The notes beneath the pieces were generated by a model, which made no database searches, was not told the origin of the DNA, and was given only the letters and a program-made list of their open reading frames with translations. Shown here one piece after another: positions 5,732 through 5,755 of a stretch of DNA of 5,755 nt (positions are counted from its first letter, which is position 1; the number at the start of each line of letters is the position of its first letter). The translations under genes were made by a program, and so were the position numbers. Location of the stretch: NCBI GenBank assembly GCA_005879775.1, contig VBJX01000130.1:1-5755 (forward strand). The letters are read 5' to 3'. Origin of the DNA: Chloroflexota bacterium. Its GTDB lineage: Bacteria; Chloroflexota; Limnocylindria; QHBO01.

Positions 5732-5755
5732 TGACCGATCCCCGCCGATCGGTCA
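5732..5755. promoter_or_regulatory. Perfect 9-bp inverted repeat upstream of sufB, candidate operator
   Basis: TGACCGATC (5732-5740), a 6-base spacer CCCGCC, and GATCGGTCA (5747-5755) form a perfect dyad that reaches the window edge and may extend further. The half-site ACCGA(T) recurs at 5724-5729, and inverted as TCGGT at 5714-5718, giving starts at 5714, 5724 and 5734, one helical turn apart. Being upstream of the first suf gene, it is a plausible site for the operon's Rrf2 regulator. A terminator stem of an unseen upstream gene is the alternative, but no T-run follows on the minus strand. Confidence 0.45.

Noticed and set aside
1..5755. Mobile elements, CRISPR arrays, tRNA or rRNA genes
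   Set aside because: Almost all the sequence is accounted for by suf genes. No transposase, repeat-spacer pattern or structured RNA gene was seen on either strand.

Overview
The window is one minus-strand operon for SUF-type iron-sulfur cluster assembly. Read in transcription order (right to left on the given strand) it runs sufB, sufD, a broken Rieske-type ferredoxin gene, an Rrf2-family regulator, sufC, sufS, and the first codons of sufU at the left edge. All intact genes are recognised from family motifs in their translations. The DNA is GC-rich, so open frames are long on both strands. Gene content resembles the suf operons of high-GC actinobacteria, which often carry a small Rieske gene next to sufD and end in sufS-sufU. 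A Chloroflexota or related soil lineage is equally possible, and the window does not settle the phylum.

Layout: 5682-5755 is the upstream region of sufB, with a strong Shine-Dalgarno, a two-tier stem next to it, and a perfect 9-bp inverted repeat at the window edge. sufB fills 4269-5681. The only real gap inside the operon (4140-4268) holds two 13-bp palindromes and a short GC-rich hairpin. sufD (2883-4139), the Rieske remnant (2628-2886), rrf2 (2143-2631) and sufC (1295-2146) are linked by three successive 4-bp ATGA overlaps, which suggests translational coupling. sufS (19-1284) follows sufC after 10 bp, and sufU starts 4 bp after sufS.

How the genes work together: SufS takes sulfur from cysteine as a persulfide. 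SufU is the expected sulfur acceptor or transfer partner. SufB, SufD and the ATPase SufC form the scaffold complex on which the cluster is built. The Rrf2 protein keeps three cysteines and a histidine suited to bind a [2Fe-2S] cluster, so it probably senses Fe-S status and controls its own operon.

The main anomaly is the Rieske gene. Its N-terminal half and its C-terminal half (with the second cluster-binding box CPRHGG) lie in different frames, and the first C-x-H box is absent. This fits an internal deletion of 3k+2 bases, probably about 53-59. The shifted frame stays open into rrf2, so a hybrid protein is formally possible. No wholly new system is evident. The regulatory palindromes and the damaged ferredoxin are the parts most worth following up.
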